A stretch of 64,000 nt of DNA, taken from NCBI RefSeq assembly GCF_963663645.1, contig NZ_OY760503.1, positions 434,001 to 498,000 of the forward strand, read 5' to 3'. This document shows, piece by piece, positions 8,637-16,976 of this stretch (the first letter of the stretch is position 1; each line of letters opens with the position of its first letter). This DNA is from an uncultured Trichococcus sp. (lineage in GTDB: Bacteria > Bacillota > Bacilli > Lactobacillales > Aerococcaceae). The notes below the pieces were generated by a model. It was not told the origin of the DNA, ran no database searches, and saw only the letters and a list, made by a program, of their open reading frames with translations. Made by a program: the position numbers and the translations under genes.

Positions 8637-9635
8637 ATGATCGAATCAAATTCATTACCCGAACAGCTTAAAGACCTCCACAATAATTTATCGGAAAAAC
8701 CAGCTAGCGTTTTAGATACGAACAGTCCCGTTTCGATGTATTTTAAAACAGCTAAAGATAATCAAATTTTGTATACTGCAGCATACGGCGGTGAAATCAG
8801 ATACCTGATTGGCGATAGCATTAATGTGCCGCACAAACATGCACATTTTGAGTTGATGTATGTCCTTCATGGATCCCTTACTAATTACATTGAAGATAAA
8901 ACGGTCTATTATCGCGCCGGTGATGGCTGCCTTATGAACCGTCAGATCAACCACTACGAAGTCCTGGATCCGGCCTGTTCCGTCGTGTTCGTAAACTTTT
9001 CGCCAGAGTATTTGACTTCCATTTTTAATGAAACCTTTTCGCACAAGCAACTCACAACATTAGGTCCGTTATTTGAATTTCTGCGGGCCAATATCGCTGA
9101 TGACGACGATTTGAAGCGCAGCTATGTTGAGTTTACTCAAACAAACGAAGAAAACCGCACTTTCAACATCCTGCTTGATTCCCTTCAATTAGAATTATCC
9201 ACACCCAAACTGGGCGCAGGTTATTTCCAAAAAGGACTGTCTTTACGCATAATCGATGCTCTCCAGAACAACACAATCTTTTTCACGAAATTTATGGACC
9301 TTGGATTAAGTAAAGAGGATTTCCTGGTGGCTCAAGTTTTGAATGCACTCGAAAAAAGAATGGGGAATATCACGCGTGCAGAATTATCGGAAATAACCCA
9401 TTATAACGATGAACATCTGAATCGAGTGGTTAAGAAGAATACTGGCCTCAGCATCATGAAGCATGCAAAAAAGCTGAAAATAAAGCATGCGATGGATCTG
9501 TTGGCCCATACGGATATGACAATCAGTGACATTTCCAATGCCATCGGATTCACTTCAGAGTCGCACTTCTACCGTTTTTTCAAAGAAAATCTGCAGCAAT
9601 CGCCCGACCAATTCAGGCAAGCAAAAAAGCTATGA
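8637..9635 (+). CDS. AraC-family regulator, probable regulator of the GH2-GPH operon
   Basis: About 332 residues from ATG 8637 (MIESNSLPEQ); a GTG at 8625 in the same frame is an alternative start, and the ribosome binding site (AAGGTG at 8620-8625) is weak. The N-terminal cupin half has HKHAHFELMYVLHG, and the C-terminal HTH region has ITHYNDEHLNRVVKKNTG and GFTSESHFYRFFKENLQQSP. It is more diverged than the three other short AraC proteins of the window. Its divergent position opposite the GH2 gene suggests that it activates that operon. Confidence 0.85.
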   Translation: MIESNSLPEQLKDLHNNLSEKPASVLDTNSPVSMYFKTAKDNQILYTAAYGGEIRYLIGDSINVPHKHAHFELMYVLHGSLTNYIEDKTVYYRAGDGCLMNRQINHYEVLDPACSVVFVNFSPEYLTSIFNETFSHKQLTTLGPLFEFLRANIADDDDLKRSYVEFTQTNEENRTFNILLDSLQLELSTPKLGAGYFQKGLSLRIIDALQNNTIFFTKFMDLGLSKEDFLVAQVLNALEKRMGNITRAELSEITHYNDEHLNRVVKKNTGLSIMKHAKKLKIKHAMDLLAHTDMTISDISNAIGFTSESHFYRFFKENLQQSPDQFRQAKKL

Positions 9636-9652
9636 TTTTCTCATAGCTTTTT
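9623..9652. terminator. Bidirectional terminator between convergent AraC genes
   Basis: AAAAAGCTATGA and TCATAGCTTTTT form a 12-bp stem with a small loop and T-runs on both strands. The 9635 and 9641 gene ends meet inside it. Confidence 0.85.
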
Positions 9653-10639
9653 GCTTCGATGCATTTTTTTCCGCAACTGATTGGGTGTCTCTCCGTACTC
9701 ATTCTTGAATATCTTGAAGAAATAACTCGGACTGGTGATGCCAAGCTCTGCAACGATTTTTTCGATCGGTTTGTCGGTCCCGATCAGCAGATCGTAGGCC
9801 TTTTGCAGTCGCCGTTTCGTGACCCACTCTTTGAAAGTCAGACCCGTTTCTTGCTTCAGCAGATTGCTGAGGTAATTTTTGTTGAAATTCAATTGTTTCC
9901 CCAGACCTTCGAGTGTGATGCTGGCATATTCACTGTCGATGATCTCCAGGGCATCGATCACCTTCTTGTTGAAAGGCAGTTCCCCGGCTTCGCTGGACAT
10001 GATATCTTCCAGTTCGGCCAGGATGATCAGCAACCAAAGCTCCACTTTCTCGAATTTAGGCGTTTCGTCTCCAAAATAATCGGCAAGCAAATAGGACAAG
10101 CACGTGCTGATCCGCTGATTATCAGCGGTGCTGAAATGCAGATAGGGTCGGTGACGGCTATTTTTTTTGCCCACAGTCAACAAAAAATCAGTGATCAAAC
10201 TGTGCCGTTGGGCCATCCTTTGGAGCACTTTCGTGTTGATGGCGTCCGATTTGATCAAGATGTTGATGAGGATGTCCTCTTCACCGAGCTTGTCGATGGA
10301 ATGGCCGGTTCCCGGATCGATCATCAGCAGATCGCCTTGCTTCATCTGGATTTTTTCCTGGCCGATCCACTGGGTGCATTGCCCTTGCAGAAGGTAATTC
10401 AGTTCCAGAAATTCATGCGAGTGGGTGGGCATGGGAAAGTAGCGGGCATGCCGGTTCATGAAGATTTGATGGTCCACAAAAAAGTCCTCATCAGACAAAT
10501 GGAAATCCAGCAGATAGCCGGCTGTTGCTGCTTGATTTTGGAATTTGGCGGTTATTTGTTCAGCCGTCATTGTTTTCATTTCAGCTTCAAGCGGCGTTTC
10601 TTTCAGCAATATTTCCGGAAAATCTTGCGTTTCTGCCAT
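9641..10639 (-). CDS. AraC-family regulator with N-terminal cupin
   Basis: A 332-residue regulator; ATG 10639 has GAGGAG seven bases upstream. The cupin region (THSHEFLELNYLLQGQCTQW) and the line GDLLMIDPGTGHSIDKLGEE match the paralogue at 963-1967 almost position for position. The C-terminal HTH pair includes FNKNYLSNLLKQETGLTF and LGITSPSYFFKIFKNEYGET. It sits downstream of the rhamnosidase in the same direction, separated by a hairpin array, so it may respond to a rhamnose-containing glycoside. This is inference only. Confidence 0.87.
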   Translation of the reverse strand: MAETQDFPEILLKETPLEAEMKTMTAEQITAKFQNQAATAGYLLDFHLSDEDFFVDHQIFMNRHARYFPMPTHSHEFLELNYLLQGQCTQWIGQEKIQMKQGDLLMIDPGTGHSIDKLGEEDILINILIKSDAINTKVLQRMAQRHSLITDFLLTVGKKNSRHRPYLHFSTADNQRISTCLSYLLADYFGDETPKFEKVELWLLIILAELEDIMSSEAGELPFNKKVIDALEIIDSEYASITLEGLGKQLNFNKNYLSNLLKQETGLTFKEWVTKRRLQKAYDLLIGTDKPIEKIVAELGITSPSYFFKIFKNEYGETPNQLRKKMHRSKKL

Positions 10640-10755
10640 AATTTCACTCCTCTGTTCTTCATGCCCATTTTAGCAACTCTATCAAAAGAAGCAAAGGATT
10701 TCGGGGAATGTCATTAACTTAAGCGGCTTGAACTTTTTTCGACTGCGGGGCCAAA

Positions 10756-10887
10756 TTGTTGGATGATGCTCGCGAATTCGACAATTTCAGTGCGATGCGG
10801 AAGCAAATTGTCGAATGTTTCTTGACATTCGACAATATCGGCCCGATGTGAAAGCAAATAATCGAATGTTCTTCACCTATTCGACAA
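10756..10887. repeat. Hairpin array 1: three copies, 51-52 bp period, TTGTCGAAT arms
   Basis: Three hairpins at 10756-10784, 10808-10835 and 10859-10887, with arms close to TTGTCGAAT and ATTCGACAA, loops of 10-11 nt and conserved spacers of about 23 nt. It lies between the AraC gene start and the 3' end of the rhamnosidase gene. The geometry equals that of the TTGTCCGAT arrays elsewhere in the window. Confidence 0.85.
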
Positions 10888-10923
10888 TTTCGGCCCACTG
10901 TGCTGAGTAGTTTGCTTTTTCCG

Positions 10924-11128
10924 TCAGATACGATTCGATTTTTTAAATAAACGGTCGGCCTCGGCGACCATCTCTGCAGTTATGCCCGTGTAGAATAATT
11001 TTGACAGCTGATTCAAGGATAGGTTCCGCTGTTCTTCATCCGCAAACGCCATGAAGCCTCTGATGCGTTCGTGAATGCCCAAGATTTCTTCGAACAACTC
11101 CTTGTTTTCGTTCTTGATGATCGAAAGC
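10924..11128 (-). pseudogene. Out-of-frame C-terminal tail of the GH78 rhamnosidase
   Basis: In the frame shifted relative to the upstream gene, this stretch encodes about 67 residues containing LSIIKNENKELFEEILGI and LSLNQLSKLFYTGI and ends at TGA (10924-10926). Such a helical tail is usual at the C-terminus of GH78 enzymes. It is reached if two bases of the GTGT at 11129-11132 are removed. It is therefore a lost tail or a sequencing error. Confidence 0.7.
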
Positions 11129-13670
11129 GTGTATCCGAATCATACAGCACGCTCAGGTCTTTTGTCGGTTGGTAGGTGTACTCATGTATGCCTGACGCCA
11201 CTTTGATTGGCTCCCGCTCAGAGTACGGCAACACGATCTCAGCCTGCGCGCCAAAAGGCACTTCGAAATAGCAGCTCAGTTCGCCATTTTTGAGTATCTT
11301 CCATTCGCTGACGAATTTACCGGCCGCTGACTGATAGCTTCCGCGGGCATATCCCAATTTTACATTTGGATTGGGCGCTAATCTTGCGATACGGAAACCA
11401 GCATCCAGCGGTTGGATGCCCACCACGTATTTATAGACAAACTCGATGACGGATCCATAACTGTAGTGGTTCAGGGAATTCATACCTGCCGGATTCATGG
11501 TGCCATCAGGCATTACGCTGTTCCAGCGCTCCCAGATTGTCGTCGCGCCAAGATTCACCGCATACAACCAGCCCGGGAAGCCTTCATTGAGCAGGAACTC
11601 ATAGGCCAGATCGACCATGCCATTCTCCGACAGCACTTGGCAGAAAATCGGAGTCCCCACAAAACCGGATTTGATTTTGTAAAGATCTTTTTTCAAACGG
11701 GTTTTCAGCTGCTCAATGACCACTTCGCGCTCACGGAATAGTTTGAACTTCAAAGCAATGATGTACCCCGATTGGGTGTCGATGGACAGGCGTCCGGATG
11801 GCGTCACATACTCGAACAAGATCCGCTCCCGGACTTGTTCGCTGAGTCCCCGGTAATAGGCCGCGTCAGAATCATTCCCAATCAAAGATGCGACTTCCGC
11901 GACGATACACAGACTTTCATAATAATAAGCTGAAGCAATAAACGTATCGTCAGTACTTCCTTTGAATGATGAAGGCGTTGCGCCATCCAAGGCCAGCCAA
12001 TCCCCGAACTGGAACCCACCGGCATTAAGCTCCGTTTTCGATCCATGCGATTTCTCTATTTTAGAACCAGTCCAATCCACCCAATCTTTCATCAGCGGGT
12101 AGTACTGCCCGACTTCTTCCTTGTTCCCATAGGCAGTCCATAAAGCCTTAGGAATGAACGTCGCTGCATCTCCCCAGACGGCTGCGCCACCTTGCGTAGC
12201 CATCGCCGGCATATAATTCGGGATGCTTCCCGACAGTTTTTCCTGTTCCGTGCGCATATCGATCAGATATTTGCGGTAAAAAGCCCGCGTATCCATATGA
12301 TAGCTTGCTGTCGGGGCAAATACTTGCGCATCCCCGGTCCAGCCCAGCCGCTCAGCCCGTTGCGGACAATCGGTCGGCATATCAAGGAAGTTTGATTTGA
12401 GCCCCCAAAGCGAGTTTGAATACAATTGATTCACTTTAGCATTGCCCGTTTCGATGATGCCTGTTCGCGTCATATCGGAATAGATGGCCAGACCACGTAC
12501 GATTATTTCCTTGTCTGCCGGCCAGCCCGTCACACGCGCATAGCGGAAGCCAAAGTAAGTGAAATGCGGGTGCACCGTTTCGGCTTCTCCATTGGAAATG
12601 TAACGGAAGCCTGCTGTGGCGGTGCCGTAATTCTCATTATAAAAATTGCCTTGCTGCAGTATTTCCCCGAACTCAAAGTGCACCTCGGTCCCTGCCGGAA
12701 AATCGGCATCAAACGCAAGCCAGCCGGAAAAGTTCTGCCCGAAATCAACTACCGTCTCGCCATTCGGGGTCGTGATGACCTCCTTCAAAGGAACTACTTC
12801 GTGAACGCTCAATCCCGGGCTCACGCGGTCTTTCAATTTTTCTTTTGGTATGCCGACGATCGCCACCTCATCGCTGCGCCCCGATTTATCAAGTGTCCGG
12901 TCGATCGTTTCGCCATCGTAGATGCCGCTGTTCGTGATATCGCTCAGCGTCGCTTTCCAACTGAGATCCGTCACGATCCGCTCTTCCGTCCCGTTTTCGT
13001 AGCGCACCATCAGTTCGGCGATTGCCGCAAATTTGTCCCCGAAATAAGCATTCTCTCCGCTCAGGCCGAATCTCCCTTTGTACCAGCCGTTGCCCAACAT
13101 GATCGCCAACTGATTGCTTTGTTTTAATTGTTCGGTGACATCATACGTTTGGATTTGGATGAAAGCTTCGTAGTTGTTGACAAAGGGCGCCAGAACATCA
13201 TTTCCGATCTTTTTTCCGTTCAAACTTGCTTCATAAAGCCCAACCCCACTGATATACAGGCGGGCTTCCTTCACTTGCTGGCTCAGTTCGAAATCCTTGA
13301 ACAGAATCGGATGGATTTCTTCCTGCACCTTCGGCCCGATCCATTCGGCGTCCCATGCTTCATCCATTTTCCCGGTCTCAAAAAAGCTTGTCGATTCAGC
13401 CGTTTCACCATCTTCAGCAGTTACACGAATCTGCACATAATAGCGTGTTCTGGGCTTCAACTGCAGCGTCAACGTTTCCCCTGAACTGTCCAGATCACCA
13501 TTTTTCTCAAGCACAATGTCCTTGAATTCGGGATCGGCAGCTACCTGGAGGCTTGCCTCTTTTTGCATTTTCCCTAACCCGTTGTCGACCGCCCAACTGA
13601 CGATCAAGGGCTCAAAATGATATCCAACAGGCTCCACAATGCCGTTAAATTTAATATCCATGATTTCCAT
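11013..13670 (-). CDS. Alpha-L-rhamnosidase, GH78, with frameshifted C-terminus
   Basis: An 885-residue reading with the GH78 layout. An N-terminal fibronectin-like domain covers about 1-110, and beta-sandwich domains containing MLGNGWYKGRFG (about 190) and VVDFGQNFSGW (about 310) follow. The (alpha/alpha)6 catalytic barrel carries the family motif DMPTDCPQRAERLGWTGDAQ at about 430. A C-terminal beta domain starts near WERWNSVMPDGTMNPAGMNS. No signal peptide, so it acts on imported rhamnosides. After about residue 840 (YDSDT) the frame shifts and the last about 45 residues are unlike the family, while the proper tail continues in another frame to 10924. The catalytic domain is intact, so activity may persist. 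Start ATG 13670 follows a GGCGGGGAATTAA leader. Confidence 0.9.
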   Translation of the reverse strand: MEIMDIKFNGIVEPVGYHFEPLIVSWAVDNGLGKMQKEASLQVAADPEFKDIVLEKNGDLDSSGETLTLQLKPRTRYYVQIRVTAEDGETAESTSFFETGKMDEAWDAEWIGPKVQEEIHPILFKDFELSQQVKEARLYISGVGLYEASLNGKKIGNDVLAPFVNNYEAFIQIQTYDVTEQLKQSNQLAIMLGNGWYKGRFGLSGENAYFGDKFAAIAELMVRYENGTEERIVTDLSWKATLSDITNSGIYDGETIDRTLDKSGRSDEVAIVGIPKEKLKDRVSPGLSVHEVVPLKEVITTPNGETVVDFGQNFSGWLAFDADFPAGTEVHFEFGEILQQGNFYNENYGTATAGFRYISNGEAETVHPHFTYFGFRYARVTGWPADKEIIVRGLAIYSDMTRTGIIETGNAKVNQLYSNSLWGLKSNFLDMPTDCPQRAERLGWTGDAQVFAPTASYHMDTRAFYRKYLIDMRTEQEKLSGSIPNYMPAMATQGGAAVWGDAATFIPKALWTAYGNKEEVGQYYPLMKDWVDWTGSKIEKSHGSKTELNAGGFQFGDWLALDGATPSSFKGSTDDTFIASAYYYESLCIVAEVASLIGNDSDAAYYRGLSEQVRERILFEYVTPSGRLSIDTQSGYIIALKFKLFREREVVIEQLKTRLKKDLYKIKSGFVGTPIFCQVLSENGMVDLAYEFLLNEGFPGWLYAVNLGATTIWERWNSVMPDGTMNPAGMNSLNHYSYGSVIEFVYKYVVGIQPLDAGFRIARLAPNPNVKLGYARGSYQSAAGKFVSEWKILKNGELSCYFEVPFGAQAEIVLPYSEREPIKVASGIHEYTYQPTKDLSVLYDSDTRFRSSRTKTRSCSKKSWAFTNASEASWRLRMKNSGTYP

Positions 13671-13692
13671 TTAATTCCCCGCCTTGTTTTTA

Positions 13693-13720
13693 AGTATACG
13701 CTTACTATAATCAAAACCAA
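13693..13720 (-). promoter_or_regulatory. Predicted promoter of the rhamnosidase gene
   Basis: Minus-strand TTGGTT (13715-13720) and TATACT (13693-13698) are 16 bases apart and lie 23 bases before the start codon. Confidence 0.55.
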
Positions 13721-13878
13721 TCTGTAAAACTACATCAAAATCATACGTAAAAATGCTCTATATGCAGATTATTTATTTATTCAAAGCTTGGTGATGCCTT
13801 GATCTGTAAACTCAGTCTGTACTACTCTCGCCATTTGGCTTATACTTTTGATTAATGACAGATAATGGAGGGATTTAG

Positions 13879-14355
13879 ATGAAAATTGCCGTTTCCAGCG
13901 ACCATGCCGGCTTCGCATTGAAAGAAGAAGTCAAAGCTTTACTCGAAAAGGAAGGCCATGAAGTGCTCGACTTCGGACCTTACAACGAAGAACCTTGTGA
14001 CCTGTCCGATTATGTTTACCCTGCCTCACTGGCTGTGGCGGAAGGAAAAGCCGATCGCGGCATTTTTGTAGATGGCGTCGGTTACGGCAGTGCCATGATC
14101 GCCAACAAAATCTACGGCGTCTATGCGGCGGTTTGCCAAGATCCTTTCTGCGCGAAACTGGCGCGTTCCCACTCCGACACGAATGTCCTCTGCCTCGGCG
14201 GAAAGATCATCGGTTCGGCGTTGGCGCTTGAAATCGTGACGGCTTGGATGACGACTGACTACCTCAGCGATATCGAAAGATACACCAACCGCGTCGACAA
14301 AGTGAAAAAGATTGCCGAAAAGCATCTGAAGAGATTGGATGAAATCCAGGACTAG
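13879..14355 (+). CDS. RpiB/LacA/LacB-family sugar-phosphate isomerase with Asp in place of the catalytic Cys
   Basis: A 158-residue cytoplasmic protein of the ribose-5-phosphate isomerase B fold, ATG 13879 with GGAGGGA upstream. MKIAVSSDHAGFALKEEV and the anion-binding ANKIYGVYAA region (about 75-84) are family features, as is H98 in the ARSHSDTNVLCLGG loop. At the position of the RpiB catalytic Cys (GxxxCGTGxG) this protein reads VDGVGYG, giving Asp at residue 65. This suggests a different sugar phosphate, perhaps a tetrulose phosphate, rather than ribose 5-phosphate. It stands alone, opposite the rhamnosidase, with an IS200 element just downstream. Confidence 0.85.
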   Translation: MKIAVSSDHAGFALKEEVKALLEKEGHEVLDFGPYNEEPCDLSDYVYPASLAVAEGKADRGIFVDGVGYGSAMIANKIYGVYAAVCQDPFCAKLARSHSDTNVLCLGGKIIGSALALEIVTAWMTTDYLSDIERYTNRVDKVKKIAEKHLKRLDEIQD

Positions 14356-14536
14356 TCAGTCATGAATTGACTGCATGCTGTTCGAAGCAAAAATTACTTC
14401 AAAAATCAAAACCACCCGTGTGAACGGGTGGTTTGCTCTGCGGCTGAAAGCCTTTGTTACTAACCAACCCCTAAAGGGGCTCTGAATGGTTCGCCAATTG
14501 TACTACTACCACGGGCTAGACCTAAAGGTCTGGCTC

Positions 14537-15022
14537 TTATTTTTTCTTTTTACTCTTACGAACTTCTTCGCCTGTAAATGGATCCGTGTACTCTAATAGG
14601 CTTAATTGTTCTGCGACTATATCATCTTGAATTTGGTTGCGTATATATTCTTGAATTGCCTTCTTGTTTCTCCCGACTGTATCGACATAATATCCTGTGC
14701 ACCAGAATTTGCGATTCCCATAGCGATATTTCAGGTTGGAGTGCCTATCAAATATCATGAGGCTACTTTTACCTTTTAGATATCCGACAAACGATGAGAC
14801 ACTTATCTTGGGCGGTATGCTTACCAACATGTGTATATGATCCACACAAGCAGTGGCTTCGATTATTTCTACACCTTTTCTTTCGCATAACTGCCTTAGT
14901 ATGACTCCTATATCTTGTTTTATCTTTCCGTAGATTGCTTGCCTCCGGTATTTGGGCGCAAAAACTATGTGATACTTACAATTCCAAGTGGTATGTGCTA
15001 AACTATTTTTGTCTTGAGACAT
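14537..15022 (-). CDS. tnpA: IS200 transposase TnpA (Y1 HUH endonuclease)
   Basis: A 161-residue single-strand transposase, full length for the family. The HUH metal-binding motif is HIHM near residues 63-66 and the catalytic Tyr lies in CTGYYVDTVGRNKKAIQEYI near residues 109-128. The C-terminal tail is basic. No accessory tnpB/IscB-like gene accompanies it. The ribosome binding site AGGAGG just upstream of ATG 15022 is buried in a predicted stem (see 15029-15091). Confidence 0.95.
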   Translation of the reverse strand: MSQDKNSLAHTTWNCKYHIVFAPKYRRQAIYGKIKQDIGVILRQLCERKGVEIIEATACVDHIHMLVSIPPKISVSSFVGYLKGKSSLMIFDRHSNLKYRYGNRKFWCTGYYVDTVGRNKKAIQEYIRNQIQDDIVAEQLSLLEYTDPFTGEEVRKSKKKK

Positions 15023-15028
15023 CTAAAG

Positions 15029-15091
15029 AATCCTCCTAAGTCATGAATATTGGTTGGCGAACCAAATATATTCTAGCACTTAGCGAGGATT
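15029..15091 (-). promoter_or_regulatory. 5' leader fold sequestering the tnpA ribosome binding site
   Basis: On the minus strand the arm AATCCTCGCTAAGT (15078-15091) is complementary to ACTTAGGAGGATT (15029-15041), which contains the Shine-Dalgarno sequence. An inner hairpin lies at 15049-15066. This resembles the known translational silencing of IS200 tnpA and would keep transposition low. Confidence 0.75.
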
Positions 15092-15160
15092 TTTTAATAC
15101 ACCGCTGGAAGCTCTCCGGAACCATGGGCCTAGCCCATGGTTTTCATTTATCCAATAAGA

Positions 15161-15204
15161 CCGCACCGAAATGGATGAACGAATCCATTTCGGTGCGGTT
15201 TTGT
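15161..15204 (+). terminator. Terminator, probably the displaced terminator of the RpiB-like gene
   Basis: A perfect 16-bp stem (15161-15176 with 15183-15198) and 6-nt loop, followed by TTTTGTTT on the plus strand. No gene ends between it and the IS element, so it most likely served the gene that stops at 14355. Confidence 0.8.
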
Positions 15205-15330
15205 TTGGTGTTTTTTTCGCGACATTTACGCGGCCAAATCTGGGTTGGCGGGTTTTTAGATTCGCTTTTCCCCCAGAATTACCTTCCAAATACCGTTTAG
15301 CGGGGAATTCTGATCAAAATTCTGTATTCT

Positions 15331-15357
15331 AACCCGCCAAATTGTTTTTGGCGGGTT
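15331..15357. other. Isolated hairpin in the intergenic region before the helicase gene
   Basis: AACCCGCCAAA and TTTGGCGGGTT form an 11-bp stem with a 5-nt loop but no T-run follows. A related half-site lies at 15243-15256. Nothing else is seen between 15205 and the helicase promoter at 15426. Confidence 0.5.
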
Positions 15358-15425
15358 ATTTCGGATTCCTCAACGCTTCCTCGCCTTGTTTGCCCACTTA
15401 TTATTCAACCCAAAAGCGGAATGCT

Positions 15426-15454
15426 ATGACTTTTGCTTCCATTTGTGATATAGT
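15426..15454 (+). promoter_or_regulatory. Extended -10 promoter of the DEAD-box helicase gene
   Basis: ATGACT (15426-15431), 17 bases, then TATAGT (15449-15454) preceded by TGA, an extended -10 element. It implies a leader of about 145 nt before the TTG start at 15607, as is common for cold-regulated helicases. Confidence 0.6.
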
Positions 15455-15606
15455 AGGCCAGTCACGCTGTTGCTCAGAAAACCTATATAACGTTTCGCGG
15501 AGAGGAATTTGGCAAACGGGAGTCCGACTCTCTTTCCCAAACTGACCTGACCCGAAACAAACCCACTAAAATCAAATGCATGTAGAACATGCTGAAGGAG
15601 AACCAT

Positions 15607-16890
15607 TTGTTATTTAAAGAACTAGAATTGAATCAAAACCTGCTGCGCGCACTGAAAGAGGCAGGCTACACTAAAGCTACGCCCATCCAAGAAGATGCCA
15701 TTCCGCATCTGATGAACGACAAGGATTTGTTGGGTTGCGCCCAAACTGGTACCGGTAAGACCGCAGCCTTTGCCCTCCCGATTCTTCAGAACCTAACAGA
15801 AGCAGGAACAGCTGGAAAAGGTAACATCAAAGCCCTGATCCTTGCCCCTACCCGTGAGCTTGCCCTGCAGATTGGGGAAAGCTTCCAAATATACGCAAAA
15901 TACCTGCCATTGAAGATCCAAGTCATTTTTGGCGGTGTTTCCCAGAATCCTCAGACAACCGCGCTGAAACGCGGAACAGATATCCTTGTGGCGACACCAG
16001 GCAGACTGTTGGACCTTATCGGACAAGGATACATCAAACTGAACCAGGTAGATTTCTTTGTCTTGGACGAAGCCGATATGATGTTGGACATGGGGATGCT
16101 GCATGATGTACGCCGCATCATCCGCGAATTGCCTAAGAAACGCCAAAGCATGTTCTTTTCAGCGACTATGCCGACTGAGATCGAAAAACTTGCGGGGACC
16201 ATTTTGTCAAATCCGGTGAAAGTGGAAGTCACTCCGGTTTCCTCGACTGTGGAAATCATCCACCAAAGCGTTTATCCTGTAGCCAAGACCGACAAAACTG
16301 ACTTGCTTATCCACCTGTTGAAGGAAGATACAGTGGAACGCTCGCTTGTCTTCTCAAGAACGAAGCACGGCGCCAACAAAATCGTCAAAAAGCTTTTACA
16401 GGCTGGACTTTCAGCTGAAGCGATCCACGGTAACAAATCCCAGACTGCGCGTCAGCGTGCTTTGGAAAACTTCAAGACCAAAAAAACCAGCGTTCTTGTA
16501 GCGACAGATATCGCAGCCCGTGGTATCGATGTGCCTGAGCTTTCGCATGTCATCTTGTTTGATCTGCCTGAAGTTCCGGAAACCTATGTTCACCGTATCG
16601 GCCGTACAGGACGCGCAGGACGCGGCGGAAAAGCCATCTCCTTCTGTGATGAAACAGAAGCATCGTTGTTGCGTGACATCGAAAAACTTATCCAGAGAAA
16701 AGTTCCGGTCGTAACAGATCAGCCTTTCCTGTTGAAAGAAGGCACTAAGGCAGCTGCACCACAGCCGAAAAAACCGGTTGCCGCTCGCAATAACGGAACC
16801 CGCGTCAAAAACCAGCAAGGTCCAAGAGGCGGCCAAAAAGCCGCACAAAGACCGCGTTTCCAGACAAAACAAAACACGCAAAGCAAATGA
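15607..16890 (+). CDS. DEAD-box ATP-dependent RNA helicase (CshA/CshB-like)
   Basis: A 427-residue helicase for RNA unwinding in ribosome assembly, mRNA decay or cold adaptation. The start is set at TTG 15607 (reading MLFKELELNQNLLR) because AAGGAG lies seven bases upstream. The ATG at 15589 lies before that site. Motifs in order are the Q motif ATPIQEDAIP, Walker A AQTGTGKT, PTRELALQ, TPGRLLDL, DEAD in VLDEADMMLDMG, SAT in FFSATMP, then the second RecA domain with VATDIAARGIDV and HRIGRTGRAGR. A basic Gln/Lys/Arg-rich tail of about 60 residues probably binds RNA. Transcribed alone and closed by a strong terminator. Confidence 0.93.
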   Translation: MLFKELELNQNLLRALKEAGYTKATPIQEDAIPHLMNDKDLLGCAQTGTGKTAAFALPILQNLTEAGTAGKGNIKALILAPTRELALQIGESFQIYAKYLPLKIQVIFGGVSQNPQTTALKRGTDILVATPGRLLDLIGQGYIKLNQVDFFVLDEADMMLDMGMLHDVRRIIRELPKKRQSMFFSATMPTEIEKLAGTILSNPVKVEVTPVSSTVEIIHQSVYPVAKTDKTDLLIHLLKEDTVERSLVFSRTKHGANKIVKKLLQAGLSAEAIHGNKSQTARQRALENFKTKKTSVLVATDIAARGIDVPELSHVILFDLPEVPETYVHRIGRTGRAGRGGKAISFCDETEASLLRDIEKLIQRKVPVVTDQPFLLKEGTKAAAPQPKKPVAARNNGTRVKNQQGPRGGQKAAQRPRFQTKQNTQSK

Positions 16891-16895
16891 CAGAC

Positions 16896-16938
16896 AAGAG
16901 AGCTCCCGCCAAAAATGGCGGGAGCTCTCTTGTTTTCT
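16896..16938 (+). terminator. Terminator of the helicase gene
   Basis: A perfect 16-bp stem (16896-16911 with 16916-16931), 4-nt loop and GTTTTCTT follow the stop codon. Confidence 0.92.
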
Positions 16939-16976
16939 TAAAAAATCTGATGAATGCGGCGGGATGAACCGTTTTG

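Larger units (their letters stand above)
14405..15145 (-). mobile_element. IS200/IS605-family element with tnpA only (IS200 group)
   Basis: The unit contains a single Y1 transposase gene bounded by subterminal hairpins. The right-end hairpin has arms 14411-14419 and 14424-14432, and the left-end hairpin has 10-bp arms 15120-15129 and 15133-15142. No terminal inverted repeats or target duplications are expected for this group, so the outer limits are approximate. It separates the RpiB-like gene from the strong terminator at 15161-15204. Confidence 0.85.

Noticed and set aside
8557-8640. 27-codon frame overlapping the AraC start by ATGA (possible leader peptide)
   Set aside because: Its ATG lies within the TATAAT -10 box, so the transcript would begin downstream of it.
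13879-14355. Assignment as rpiB, lacA or lacB
   Set aside because: The catalytic Cys is replaced by Asp and no pentose or tagatose pathway partner is adjacent, so no gene symbol was given.
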